Positions 25,415 to 33,477 of a stretch of 64,000 nucleotides of DNA are shown one piece after another. Numbering within the stretch: position 1 is the stretch's first letter; the number at the start of each line of letters is the position of its first letter. Origin of the DNA: Tautonia sp040717455 (GTDB lineage Bacteria; Planctomycetota; Planctomycetia; Isosphaerales; Isosphaeraceae); assembly GCF_040717455.1 (NCBI RefSeq), contig NZ_JBFEFH010000010.1, positions 124,001-188,000 on the forward strand, given 5' to 3'. The position numbers and the translations under genes were made by a program. Below the pieces are notes generated by a model, which worked only from the letters and a program-made list of their open reading frames with translations, made no database searches and had not been told where the DNA came from.

Positions 25415-27159
25415 GGCGGGGTGAAGGTGGGGGGCGATTCGGGATCGACGGGGACGATGACCATGCCGACCCCGTCGATCCGGCCCGAGTCGTCCAGCTC
25501 TCGGATGCGGAGGGCGATCGGCCCGAAGGGGATGAGCGCCCCGACCTCCGGTTTCTTCGGGCCGAGTCGCTCGAGGATGACCTGTTCGAGCGTGGCCTCG
25601 GGCGGGGCGTGGAGGCTGAAGCCGTAGCATCCCTCCAGCTCGCCGACGTGGGTGGCGGCGCGGATGGGGAATTCGACGTCGCGCGGCAGGGCCTCGCCCG
25701 GGTTGCCCTGGGCGAAGACGCGGTCGACGAGCGGCCGGGTCCCGGAGCCGAGGACGACGATGACGTGGTCGCCCGGCAGGACGCGGGTGCTCCCCTTGGG
25801 CGGGATGACGCGATCGCCCCGGGCGATCAGGGCGATGACGGCCCCCTCGGGCAGGGCCAGCTCGCGGACCATCTTGCCGGCGGCCCGGGAGTCGAGGTTG
25901 AGGTAATAGTCGACGATGTCGCCGTCGACGTGCCGGAGCGAGCTGAGTTCGAGCGTCACCGGCGCGGAGGGCTCGGGGGGCCGTTGCAGCCCGAGTTTCC
26001 GGGCCAGGATCGGCAGGGTCCAGCCCTGGAACAATGCCGAGATCAGGACGACGAAGAAGACGACGTCGAAGATGCGGTCGGCATTGGCGATCTGGAAGAG
26101 GAAGGGGAAGGTGGCGAGGGTGATCGGCACGGCCCCCTTCAGGCCCCCCCAGGAGAGGAAGACCAGTTCTCTCCAGGCGAAGCGGAAGGGCAGGAGTGTC
26201 AGGACGACGGCCACGGGCCGGGCCACGAAGACGAGGGCCGCCGCCAGGAGCAAGCCCTGAGGGGCCACCTCGATCAGGCGGCTCGGGAAGCTCAAGAGCC
26301 CCAGCACCACGAACATGACGATCTGGGCGAGCCAGGCCCCGGCGTCGTGGAAGAGGAAGATGCCGCGCTTGAACACGAGCCGGCTGTTGCCCAGCACGAT
26401 GCCGGCCAGGTAGACCGCCAGGAAGCCGCTGCCGCCGAGCGCCACGGCCAGGCCATAGGCGAGCATGCCGACGGCCGTCGCCAGGACCGGATACAGGCCG
26501 GCCGATTCGAGCCGGATGCGGTTGATGAGCCAGACTCCCAGGAACCCCGCGCCGAGGCCGATGGCCGTGCCGCCGATGGCCTGGGTCGCGAAGAGGCCGA
26601 GCAGTTCCGGGCCGATCGGCAGCTCGCCCCGGATGACGCGAATCAGGCCGATCGTGAGGAAAATGGCCATCGGGTCGTTCGACCCGCTCTCGACCTCCAG
26701 GGTCGATGACAGGCGGCCCGGCAGCCGGATGCCCCCCGATCGCAGGACGGCGAAGACGGCCGCCGCGTCGGTCGAGCCGACGATGCTGCCCAGCAGCATG
26801 CCGTCGATCAGCTTCAGGCCGAGCACCCAGGCCGCCGCGGCCCCCATGATGGCCGACGTGAGCACGACCCCGACGGTCGCCAGGGCCGCCGCCGGTTTCC
26901 AGGCGGTACGGAAGGCCGAGAGCGGGGTGCTCAGGCCGCCATCGAAGAGGATGATCGTCAGGGCGAGCGTACCGATCCCATAGGCCAGCTCGTAACTGTC
27001 GAAGTTGATCCGGCCGATCCCCTCCGACCCGGCCAGCATCCCCAGGATCAAGAACAGGACGAGCACCGGGATGCCCGCCCGCGCCGAGAACTTGCTCGAC
27101 GCGATGCCGAGCAGCACCAGGATGCCCGAGATCAGGATCAAGGCTTCCGCGGGAAACAT
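25363..27159 (-). CDS. Potassium/proton antiporter, CPA1 family (NhaP2/CvrA-like)
   Basis: 598 residues. The N-terminal ~390 residues are the Na+/H+ exchanger fold with about twelve helices. The ion-site region is IVGSTDAAAVFAVLRS and LEVESGSNDPMAIFL (the ND pair). A TrkA_C regulatory domain follows (~400-490, VRELALPEGAVIALIARGDR). The last ~100 residues are CorC/HlyC-like (FSLHAPPEATLEQVILERLG). This layout is that of NhaP2-type K+/H+ antiporters, which control cell K+ and volume. The start is ATG 27157-27159 behind GGAG. Its C-terminal coding overlaps the 3' end of the sugar dehydrogenase. Confidence 0.92.
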   Translation of the reverse strand: MFPAEALILISGILVLLGIASSKFSARAGIPVLVLFLILGMLAGSEGIGRINFDSYELAYGIGTLALTIILFDGGLSTPLSAFRTAWKPAAALATVGVVLTSAIMGAAAAWVLGLKLIDGMLLGSIVGSTDAAAVFAVLRSGGIRLPGRLSSTLEVESGSNDPMAIFLTIGLIRVIRGELPIGPELLGLFATQAIGGTAIGLGAGFLGVWLINRIRLESAGLYPVLATAVGMLAYGLAVALGGSGFLAVYLAGIVLGNSRLVFKRGIFLFHDAGAWLAQIVMFVVLGLLSFPSRLIEVAPQGLLLAAALVFVARPVAVVLTLLPFRFAWRELVFLSWGGLKGAVPITLATFPFLFQIANADRIFDVVFFVVLISALFQGWTLPILARKLGLQRPPEPSAPVTLELSSLRHVDGDIVDYYLNLDSRAAGKMVRELALPEGAVIALIARGDRVIPPKGSTRVLPGDHVIVVLGSGTRPLVDRVFAQGNPGEALPRDVEFPIRAATHVGELEGCYGFSLHAPPEATLEQVILERLGPKKPEVGALIPFGPIALRIRELDDSGRIDGVGMVIVPVDPESPPTFTPPQRRGTRWWIRPSNPRM

Positions 27160-27224
27160 GCGGGACGACTCTCCGGTTTTCTTCGATGACGAGCAAGACG
27201 ACGATGCGATGCAGCGGGTCGAAA

Positions 27225-27428
27225 GCCCCCCTCACCCGGCCTGGCGGCCACCCGCTTCCCCGCAGGCGGGGGCGAGGGTCGGCGTTTGCCCCCTCTCCCC
27301 GCGGGCGGGGAGAGGGCCGGGGTGAGGGGTCCCCGGCATGGGCGCAGGGCCCTGCGATCCGGACTCGGCCCCCCTCACCCGGCCTGCGGCCACTCGCTCT
27401 CGGGGGAGCGGGAGCGGGGGCGAGGGTT
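27225..27428. repeat. Dispersed palindromic repeat, three-part composite R5
   Basis: Three half-elements: 27225-27280 (CCCCCTCACCCGGCC first), 27288-27337 (CCCTCTCCCC, GGGGAGAGGGCCGGGGTGAG) and 27367-27428 (CCCCTCACCCGGCCTGCGGC, ending GGGGGCGAGGGTTGAG). The linker between parts two and three matches that of R3. It fills most of the 363-base gap between the M48 and antiporter genes; no gene lies there. Confidence 0.85.
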
Positions 27429-27522
27429 GAGCGTCCAGACGGTCCTGCTCGTCGGGGCGCCACCCGGGCGGTCCAATAGCTTACCCATTCGGCGATCGGC
27501 GGGCGATCGCAACCGGGGGGGG

Positions 27523-28623
27523 TTAGCTGCCGGAGCGATGGAAGACCGAGGGGGCCGTGGAGAAGGTGACGCCGAAGAGCCGGTTGTGGAGCATCTGCTC
27601 CAGGATCGTCGGGTCGCCGAGCAGGGTCTCGGCGGGGGAGAGGTCCGGCTCGGAGACGGGGCGAGCCGGGTAGGCATGGACGATCGCCAGGCGGTCGATT
27701 AACGGGGGGTGGGCCGCGTCGGCCCGGGACGGGGGATCGCTCAGGACCCGGTGTCGCATGGCGGTGAGCAAGGGGTCGGGCAATCGCTGCCAGAAGGCGC
27801 GGAACGAGGCGTAGAGGTTGGGATGGCCGGGGGCGTCGGGATCGTAGTGTTCGAGCAGCTCGCGGAAGATCGGCTGCACGAGGGCGACCTTGACCAGGGC
27901 CGAGGCGGTGGCGGGCCCGCCGGCGACCCCGGCGGCGAAGCGGTCGGCGCGGGCCTCCTGGCCCTGGGCGATCGGCGCGAGCAGGTGGGAGCCGACGGCG
28001 AAGCAGCCGCGCGCCCAGCCCCGGAGCGGGCTGCGGGACGGCCGCCTTGCCTGGTCGAGGGAGCGGCCGAGGGCCTCGACGAAGCGGGCCGACCGGGCGG
28101 CGTGGGTCGCGTCGCCCCGGGCGAGGTGGGCCATCTCGTGCGCGAGGACGGCCCGCAGCTCGACCCGATTGAGGACCGAGAGCAAGGGCAGGCCGATGAG
28201 CAGGGCCCGCCCGCGTCGTCCCCAGGCGGTCGCGCCGCAGCAGGGCAAATAGGCCAGGCGGATCTGGCCCGGGGGCCTCGCCCCGGCGCGCCGGGCCAGG
28301 GCGGCGACCTCGTCGAACAGCTCGGGGGCGTCGGTCCGGCCGAGGACCGGGCCGTGGTCGCCGTCGGGGTCGGCCACCTCGGCCGTCGGGCGGACGCCGC
28401 CGAGGGTCGCCAGCACGTCGGCCCAGCAGGAGACGCGGTCGTCGAGCCAGCCGCCGACGACCGGCACGAAGCCGCCGAGGGCGATCAGGCCGGCCGCTCC
28501 CAGGGTGTTGCCGAGCGGAAAGGCGCGCTCGACGGCCTCGAGGGCCAGCCCCCGCAGGCGCAAGCCCAGGCCCCCGATCGTTGCGTCCCGGCCCGGGTCG
28601 CCCCCGTCGACGGCTCGGCTCAC
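27523..28623 (-). CDS. M48 family zinc metalloprotease
   Basis: 366 residues. The GTG at 28621-28623 is preferred: GGAGGAG lies just upstream, and the in-frame ATG at 28686 would place operator boxes inside the gene. H162-E163-M-A-H166 is the zinc site, and E223 (QGQEARAD) is the third ligand. A hydrophobic hairpin at ~38-59 may hold it to the membrane. No HtpX-like four-helix set or PBP-like sensor is present. The gene is divergent from a BlaI/MecI-type repressor, with two GACANNTGTC boxes between them. By analogy with BlaR1/MecR1 it could be a regulated or signalling protease, but that is inference. Confidence 0.88.
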   Translation of the reverse strand: MSRAVDGGDPGRDATIGGLGLRLRGLALEAVERAFPLGNTLGAAGLIALGGFVPVVGGWLDDRVSCWADVLATLGGVRPTAEVADPDGDHGPVLGRTDAPELFDEVAALARRAGARPPGQIRLAYLPCCGATAWGRRGRALLIGLPLLSVLNRVELRAVLAHEMAHLARGDATHAARSARFVEALGRSLDQARRPSRSPLRGWARGCFAVGSHLLAPIAQGQEARADRFAAGVAGGPATASALVKVALVQPIFRELLEHYDPDAPGHPNLYASFRAFWQRLPDPLLTAMRHRVLSDPPSRADAAHPPLIDRLAIVHAYPARPVSEPDLSPAETLLGDPTILEQMLHNRLFGVTFSTAPSVFHRSGS

Positions 28624-28649
28624 CCGCGCTCCTCCGCTCGACCGTGCTT

Positions 28650-28659
28650 GACAGATGTC
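28650..28659. promoter_or_regulatory. BlaI-type operator box 1
   Basis: GACAGATGTC, a perfect GACA-NN-TGTC dyad with the ACA-NN-TGT core of known BlaI/MecI/CopY operators. It lies 27 bases upstream of the M48 start. Confidence 0.6.
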
Positions 28660-28669
28660 CGATTCACGG

Positions 28670-28698
28670 TTGACCTTGTGCGACAAGTGTCTTAGGAT
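28670..28698 (+). promoter_or_regulatory. Promoter of the BlaI-type gene, with operator in the spacer
   Basis: TTGACC (28670-28675), a 17-base spacer, and TAGGAT (28693-28698). The second GACANNTGTC box sits inside the spacer, so repressor binding would block polymerase. Autoregulation is the expected arrangement in this family. Confidence 0.5.
28682..28691. promoter_or_regulatory. BlaI-type operator box 2
   Basis: GACAAGTGTC, 32 bases centre-to-centre from box 1, close to three helical turns. It lies between the -35 and -10 elements at 28670-28698. Confidence 0.6.
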
Positions 28699-28871
28699 AC
28701 GAAGGCCGGGGAACGCGGGTCAACCCCGGACCGCATCCACCCACCTGACCGCCCCGCGCGATCGTCCCGCCCGAGGGGACTCCCCCCGCGCCGCCGAGGC
28801 CCGTGTGTTTGGGAATTGAGATCACCCCGCATCCTTGACCCGAACTGAACCTTGTGGAAGGTCCCCGAGCA

Positions 28872-29276
28872 ATGGCCAAGCGCCCCCCCACCATCCCCGA
28901 CTCGGAGCTGGACGTCCTGCGAATCCTCTGGGACCGCGGCCGGGCGACGGTCCGCGAGGTGCTCGACGCCTCGAAGGCCGCCGGGCGGCAGTGGACCTAT
29001 GCGACCGTCGCCACCCTGCTCGACCGCCTGGAGCAGAAGGGGATGGTCGGCAGCGACCGCCGCGAGTTGGCATTCGTGTATACCCCCAAGATCGCCGCGC
29101 AGGACGTGCGACGCAAGCGGGTCGAGAACCTGGTGGACAAGCTCTACCAGGGGGAGCCGGGCCTGCTCGTGCTGCACCTGCTCCAGCAGCACCGGCTGGC
29201 CCCCGAGCACGCCGACCAGATTCGCGCCTTGCTGGAACAGGACGAGCCGGGCGACCAGGGGCCGGATCGGGGTTGA
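28872..29276 (+). CDS. BlaI/MecI/CopY family transcriptional repressor
   Basis: 134 residues, typical length. The N-terminal winged helix is clear: TIPDSELDVLRILWDRGRAT, VREVLDA, then QWTYATVATLLDRLEQKGMV (recognition helix region). The C-terminal half is the dimerisation helix set (RRKRVENLVDKLYQGEPGLL). Members are homodimers that bind ACANNTGT-type dyads and are inactivated by proteolysis or metal. ATG 28872 is chosen so that the sequence starts MAKRPPTIPDSEL. No BlaR1-like M56 sensor follows; instead a short membrane ORF does. Four matching operator boxes lie in the window: two upstream here and two at 51831-51881. Confidence 0.95.
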   Translation: MAKRPPTIPDSELDVLRILWDRGRATVREVLDASKAAGRQWTYATVATLLDRLEQKGMVGSDRRELAFVYTPKIAAQDVRRKRVENLVDKLYQGEPGLLVLHLLQQHRLAPEHADQIRALLEQDEPGDQGPDRG

Positions 29277-29419
29277 TGCGGTCGCGGGCCGGTTCGGTTG
29301 TTTCGGTCCGGTCCGGACGGTTCCCCCTGCCCGTTCGTGGCTCGGTCGGCGATCGTCCTGCCCTGCCCTGCTCCGTCCTGCCCTGGTCCGTACAATGAGT
29401 CAATGAGGAAGGGTGTGTG

Positions 29420-29650
29420 ATGCCCGGCACCGACGGATCGAACGCGAGAGATCCGTGGCTGGCGGCCCTGGTGCTGGCCGCGCTGGCGCTTTCGGGGGCG
29501 TTCGGGGCGATGCGGGCCTCGAGGCCGTCGAACGGGACGTGCCCGGCGCCGGGGATCGCGGGGGGCGGCGTCCGATCGAGCGGCGCGCCGATTGCTCCGC
29601 TGGAGTCGTCGTCGATCCCAGGCGACCGTGTCCGGCCGTCCGTTCGTTGA
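29420..29650 (+). CDS. Small single-helix membrane protein (putative)
   Basis: 76 residues. ATG 29420 follows GAGGAAGG with good spacing. Residues ~13-30 form one hydrophobic helix (WLAALVLAALALSGAFGAM). The remainder is Gly/Ser/Pro/Arg rich. The third positions are GC-rich as in real genes of this genome, but the short length leaves doubt. It occupies the place where a BlaR1-type partner would follow a BlaI gene. Confidence 0.4.
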   Translation: MPGTDGSNARDPWLAALVLAALALSGAFGAMRASRPSNGTCPAPGIAGGGVRSSGAPIAPLESSSIPGDRVRPSVR

Positions 29651-30008
29651 GGAGTTCCGCGGGGCGGTCCGACCGATCGGACGCCCGGATCGGAGCCGGG
29701 CCCGGTTCCGAACGCGAGGCCCCCTCCCCCGAAGCGCGGGAGAGGGTGGCGGGACCGTTCGGTCGGCGGATCGGGCGGAGGCTCGACCGGGGCGGGACCG
29801 GGCGGATCGGAGCGGGCATCCGATGCTCGTGCCCCCCGACCGCAGGGGCCGGGGCTTCCGTCGCGGGGCGAGTTCGGGGATCATGGGTCGATCGGACCAA
29901 CGCGGAGCGCGGGCGGCAGGGGAGCTGTGCCGCGTGCGCGAGACGGATCGACCCGAAGCACAAGGACCGGCCGAGCGAACCCCGGCCTGTCGGACGAACC
30001 GGGGCATC
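29651..30008. other. Intergenic region with a degenerate repeat
   Basis: 358 bases holding a weak repeat copy (29717-29755) and nothing else I can support. Frames crossing it toward 30009 lack ribosome sites and are Arg-rich. Confidence 0.4.
29717..29755. repeat. Dispersed palindromic repeat, copy R6 (degenerate)
   Basis: AGGCCCCCTCCCCCGAAGCG and CGGGAGAGGGTGGCGGG. It has lost the CACCCGGCC block of the other copies. Confidence 0.5.
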
Positions 30009-31037
30009 ATGGCGATCGTCATTTGCCAGTGCGGGACGTGGTTGAAGGCCCCCGAGCCGGGGTCGGGGGGGACGGGCCGGTGCCCGAAGTGCGGCCGGGT
30101 GATCAACCCCGACGGGAGCGTCGGGAGCGATCCGGCCCCGGATCTGGTCGCCGGGCGGTCGAGGTTCCGGTTCCGGGCCCGCCGCCCTGCCCCGGTGTAC
30201 CCGCGCAGGGGGCAGCCGATCGGGCTGGGAGAGGTGCTGAGCTTCCCCCTGCGCGACGGGCCGGGGCTGGTGTTGCTGGTCCTCTTCCCGCCGTTCCTGA
30301 CGATCATGTCGGTGCCGGCCTTCGACATCGTGATGTTCTTCCGGGAGGGGCCGAGGGGGGGGTTCAACCCGCTGGCCCTGCTGCTCATCCCGTTCTCGCT
30401 GCCCTTGATCATCAGCTTCTCGTTCACGGGCGGGTATCTTTTGCTCTACTTCGCCCGGGTCTTGACCGATGGGGCGATGGGCAGGACCGACCACCCGAGG
30501 TTCCCGATGTGGGACCGGCACACGATCCTGGAAGGGCTGGGGCGATGGCTCTGGGCGGGGATCATGGGGCTGGGGGTGGGGTCGATCCCGGTCTTGCTGT
30601 ACGCGAAGCTGCGCGGCGAGTTCGGTCCGCTCGACTGGGTGGCGGTGGTGGTGCTGATCGGCCTGGCGGCCGGTTACGTGCAGATGGGCCTGGCCGCGGC
30701 GATCCTGCACGACAACCTGGCCCTGGCGCACCCGATGGCGATCGCCCGGGCCATCCGGATCATCGGCCGAGAATATCTGCCCCTGTGGCTCTTGACCGCC
30801 TTTGCGCTGTTGCTGGCGGTAGTGGTCTGGCGGCTGGTGATGTTCCACGCGCCGAGCTTGACGGCGGCGGCTTTGGGATTGTGGGGGCTCTGGATGCTCC
30901 TGCTCTATGAGGGGATGGTCATCACCCACCTGCTCGGGCGGATCTGCTTCCGGAACGCGATCGGCCTGGGATGGTTCCGGAGGGAGCCGACCTGGAGCTC
31001 CTGGGATCGCTCGGGGCGGATTTATTCGAATTCGTGA
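30009..31037 (+). CDS. Zinc-ribbon multi-pass membrane protein, DUF4013-like
   Basis: 342 residues. It begins with a small zinc ribbon (CQCGTWLKAPEPGSGGTGRC and PKCG, a C-x-C...C-x2-C set at ~7-31), as is common in planctomycete membrane proteins. About six helices follow from ~75 (LVLLVLFPPFLTIMSVPAFD, LALLLIPFSLPLIISFSFTG, VGSIPVLLYA and others). ATG 30009 is chosen because the zinc ribbon starts there; upstream extension is low complexity. Function is unknown; the nearest resemblance is to DUF4013-type proteins. It is separated by about 100 bases from the DUF5872 gene. Confidence 0.75.
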   Translation: MAIVICQCGTWLKAPEPGSGGTGRCPKCGRVINPDGSVGSDPAPDLVAGRSRFRFRARRPAPVYPRRGQPIGLGEVLSFPLRDGPGLVLLVLFPPFLTIMSVPAFDIVMFFREGPRGGFNPLALLLIPFSLPLIISFSFTGGYLLLYFARVLTDGAMGRTDHPRFPMWDRHTILEGLGRWLWAGIMGLGVGSIPVLLYAKLRGEFGPLDWVAVVVLIGLAAGYVQMGLAAAILHDNLALAHPMAIARAIRIIGREYLPLWLLTAFALLLAVVVWRLVMFHAPSLTAAALGLWGLWMLLLYEGMVITHLLGRICFRNAIGLGWFRREPTWSSWDRSGRIYSNS

Positions 31038-31140
31038 GGGCGAGGGGCCGCGAGCGGAATGCGGATTGCTCATCCGCCCGGATGAACATCCTTCCGCCCG
31101 ACGATTGGTGAGTGTCCCAACGCTCCCGGAGCGTCTCGCA

Positions 31141-31731
31141 ATGCCACGGAAATCGGAAAAATACACCAGGCCCCGGCTCCGAGAGGACCTGAAGGACTCG
31201 ATCAAGCAGTCGGACAAGGGGGGCAAGCCGGGCCAGTGGTCGGCCCGCAAGAGCCAGCTTTTAGTGCAGAAGTACGAGGCCGAGGGGGGCGGCTACACGA
31301 CCGATCGCAAGGACGAGGCCGCGACCTCGCTCGAACGCTGGACCGACCAGGACTGGCAGACGATCGACGGCGAGGCCGACGCCCGCGAGAAGGGTCGGAC
31401 CAGGCGATACCTCCCGCGCAAGGTCTGGGAGGCGCTCAGCGACGAGGAGAAGCGGGAGGCCGAGCGTACGAAGACCACCCAGAGCATGAAGGGGAGGCGG
31501 CGGGTCCCCTGGACGGACGCGATTAAGCGGGCCTTCGACCGTCTGGAGCAAGACGGATCGAAGACGGCCGCCTCGTCGGAGGGCTCGGCGTCCACTGCCT
31601 CCCGATCCCAGGACGGGCCGACGAAGCAGGAACTCTACCAAAAGGCTGGCGAACTGGAGATATCCGGCCGCTCGCGGATGACCAAGGCGGAGCTTCAGCA
31701 GGCGATCGACCGGGAAAGCAAGGGCTCGTGA
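31141..31731 (+). CDS. DUF5872 domain protein with C-terminal Rho_N/SAP-like segment
   Basis: 196 residues. The first ~120 residues match the DUF5872 pattern: KYTRPRLREDLKDSIKQSDK, GGKPGQWSARKSQLLVQKYE, and RWTDQDWQTIDGEADAREKG, then RRYLPRKVWEALSDEEKREA. A low-complexity Ser linker follows. The last ~35 residues (TKQELYQKAGELEISGRSRM TKAEL) resemble a Rho_N or SAP-type helical nucleic-acid-binding motif. The role is unknown; DNA binding is inferred from the basic charge and the C-terminal motif. Its stop codon lies inside a perfect palindrome shared with the convergent M28 gene. Confidence 0.82.
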   Translation: MPRKSEKYTRPRLREDLKDSIKQSDKGGKPGQWSARKSQLLVQKYEAEGGGYTTDRKDEAATSLERWTDQDWQTIDGEADAREKGRTRRYLPRKVWEALSDEEKREAERTKTTQSMKGRRRVPWTDAIKRAFDRLEQDGSKTAASSEGSASTASRSQDGPTKQELYQKAGELEISGRSRMTKAELQQAIDRESKGS

Positions 31732-31749
31732 CCCGCCGGGCGGGTCACG
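31727..31749. terminator. Perfect palindrome containing both convergent stop codons
   Basis: CGTGACCCGCC, one central G, GGCGGGTCACG: 11-base arms without mismatch. The plus-strand TGA (31729-31731) and the minus-strand TGA (31747-31745) fall at mirrored places in the arms. No T runs flank it. A bidirectional terminator or RNA-end hairpin is likely. Confidence 0.55.
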
Positions 31750-32737
31750 GGGACGGCCGGGCGTCGTCGACCGGCGCCCCGGCCGTCTTCGGGCCGATTT
31801 CGAACGCGGGGTCGGCCGCCTCTCGGATCAGGGCCAGCGCGGCGGCGGTGGCGGAGGAGCAGTAAGAGGCGTCGACCTTGTCGGGAGTGTCGGCCTCGTG
31901 GTGGTAGAAGTCGGCCGCGTCGGCGCCGTCGAAGAGGCCGACGCAGACGACGCCATTGGCCTCGAAGGGCATGTAATCGCTGCCGTAGAGGACGCCGGGG
32001 ACGGGTTCGAGGCCGTTGGCCGCGACGTGCGCCTTGAGCCGATCGGCCCACGCGAGCGAGGGGGCGTCGTTGCTCGGGGAGCGGAGTCCGGGGTCGTGCT
32101 CGACGATCAGGGCGCGGCGGGCCTCGTCCATGGGGTGGCCGATCATGTCGAGGTTGATCATCAGGGTGATCGGAATGCCCTCATCGCGGCACGTTTTCGC
32201 ATAGGAGCGTGAGCCGAGGAGCCCCTGTTCCTCGCCGCTGAAGGCGACGAGGCGGACCGATCGGCCGGGGGGGTCGACGGCCAGGAGTCGGGCCAGCTCC
32301 AGGAGGGCGGCGGTGCCGGAGGCGTTGTCGTTCGCGCCGGGAGCCGGGCCGCGGGAGTCGGCGAATTGGGCGTTGCGGGAATCGTAATGGGCGCCGACGA
32401 GGACGAATTCGTCGGGGCGTTGGCGTCCTCGGATCGTCGCCACGACGTTGTGGCGGGTGCGGGGGCCGATCGGGAAGTCGTGCAAGGACACCTCGTCGCA
32501 CCCGGCCTCTCGGAACCGCTCGGCGAGCCAGTCGGCGGCGCGGGGGTTGGCGTCGGACAGGGTGTGCCGCGTGCCGAACCCGACGAGGGCGTTGACGTCG
32601 GCCATCAGGCGGTCGGGAGCGACGGACGCGGGGGGAGCATCGGCCAGGGCCGGCGCGGCGGGCCAGCCGCCTCGGCCGAGGAGCCCGGCCAGGACGAGGA
32701 GGGCGAGCCTGGCCCGCGATGGCGCGGGGCGGAGCAT
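31745..32737 (-). CDS. Secreted M28 family metallopeptidase
   Basis: 330 residues. The signal peptide covers residues 1-32. Zinc ligands and catalytic residues of M28 aminopeptidases are all there: H117 and D119 (GAHYDS), D137 (GANDNASG), E169/E170 (SGEEQG), D197 (INLDMIG), and a His near 285 (YHHEADT). It should remove N-terminal residues from peptides outside the cytoplasm. Its ATG overlaps the stop of the upstream PEP-CTERM gene as TGATG, so the two are translated together. Confidence 0.93.
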   Translation of the reverse strand: MLRPAPSRARLALLVLAGLLGRGGWPAAPALADAPPASVAPDRLMADVNALVGFGTRHTLSDANPRAADWLAERFREAGCDEVSLHDFPIGPRTRHNVVATIRGRQRPDEFVLVGAHYDSRNAQFADSRGPAPGANDNASGTAALLELARLLAVDPPGRSVRLVAFSGEEQGLLGSRSYAKTCRDEGIPITLMINLDMIGHPMDEARRALIVEHDPGLRSPSNDAPSLAWADRLKAHVAANGLEPVPGVLYGSDYMPFEANGVVCVGLFDGADAADFYHHEADTPDKVDASYCSSATAAALALIREAADPAFEIGPKTAGAPVDDARPSP

Positions 32738-33477
32738 CAGTCCGCGGCCCGGTCGCGGCCGGGACGCCCGCGCGATCGTCCGTAGCAGAAGAGGCCGAGC
32801 GCGGCCCCGCAGGCGGCCAGGGCCAGGGTCGAGGGTTCGGGGACGGCGACGACGCCGACCAGCGAGCCGGGATCGGCCATGACGCTGAACTGGGCGAGTC
32901 GGCCTTCGCCGCCGGTGGTCCGGATCGTGAAGGAGTTGCCGGTCACGTTGAAGGCGAAGCGATCGAGGGACTCGAATCGGTTCAGCGCGGACGTCTCGCC
33001 GAGGAGGCCCGTGACGGGCCCCTGGTCATCGACCAGGAGATCGAAGGAGAACGGGCTCGCGGGAGAGCCGGCCGGGCGGATGAAGCTCAGCCCGGTCAGG
33101 GTCAGGAGCGTCTCCGACTGGAAGCTGAGCGATTCCCCCGCATGCAGCGAGCCGCTGCTCCCGCCCCGGACGCCCACGCCCGAGTGGCTGAGGTGCAGCC
33201 GCTGGGGGTTGATGACGTTGCCGGTGCCGAGGTTGACGCCCCCGGCCGCGGAGACGAGGAGCGTGATCCCGTCGAGCGTGACCTGCTGGCCGGAGAGGAG
33301 ATTCCCCGAGGCGTCGGGGGTGAGGCCGTGATTCGGCGAGAAGAACGCCGAATTGCCCTCGCCCTTGTCGGCGAAGGTCAGGTGCGTGACGACGCCGGCG
33401 TGGGCAGACCCCGCGAGCGCGAGCACGAGCGGCAGCAAAAGGAGCACGAGGGGCTTGGAGGGCGGTCTTCGATTCAT
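32737..33477 (-). CDS. PEP-CTERM sorting domain protein
   Basis: 246 residues. A signal peptide (1-27, ending GSAHA) precedes a beta-rich domain with Gly/Ser/Leu strands (THLTFADKGEGNSAFFSPNH, ...). The C-terminus is a PEP-CTERM signal: VPEPSTLALAACGAALGLF followed by an Arg-rich tail, the substrate of exosortase/archaeosortase-type enzymes. It is probably released or anchored at the surface, often with exopolysaccharide in other bacteria. ATG 33475-33477 follows GAAGGA. Coupling to an M28 peptidase is unusual. No exosortase gene lies in the window. Confidence 0.92.
   Translation of the reverse strand: MNRRPPSKPLVLLLLPLVLALAGSAHAGVVTHLTFADKGEGNSAFFSPNHGLTPDASGNLLSGQQVTLDGITLLVSAAGGVNLGTGNVINPQRLHLSHSGVGVRGGSSGSLHAGESLSFQSETLLTLTGLSFIRPAGSPASPFSFDLLVDDQGPVTGLLGETSALNRFESLDRFAFNVTGNSFTIRTTGGEGRLAQFSVMADPGSLVGVVAVPEPSTLALAACGAALGLFCYGRSRGRPGRDRAAD

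Noticed and set aside
24698..27463. Long minus-strand frame of about 920 codons
   Set aside because: Overlaps the antiporter gene in another frame and is Arg/Pro/Gly-rich with no domain.
27523..28686. Calling the M48 protein a BlaR1/MecR1 sensor
   Set aside because: It has the HEMAH and E-A-R-A-D pattern of M48, no four-helix M56 membrane part and no penicillin-binding domain.
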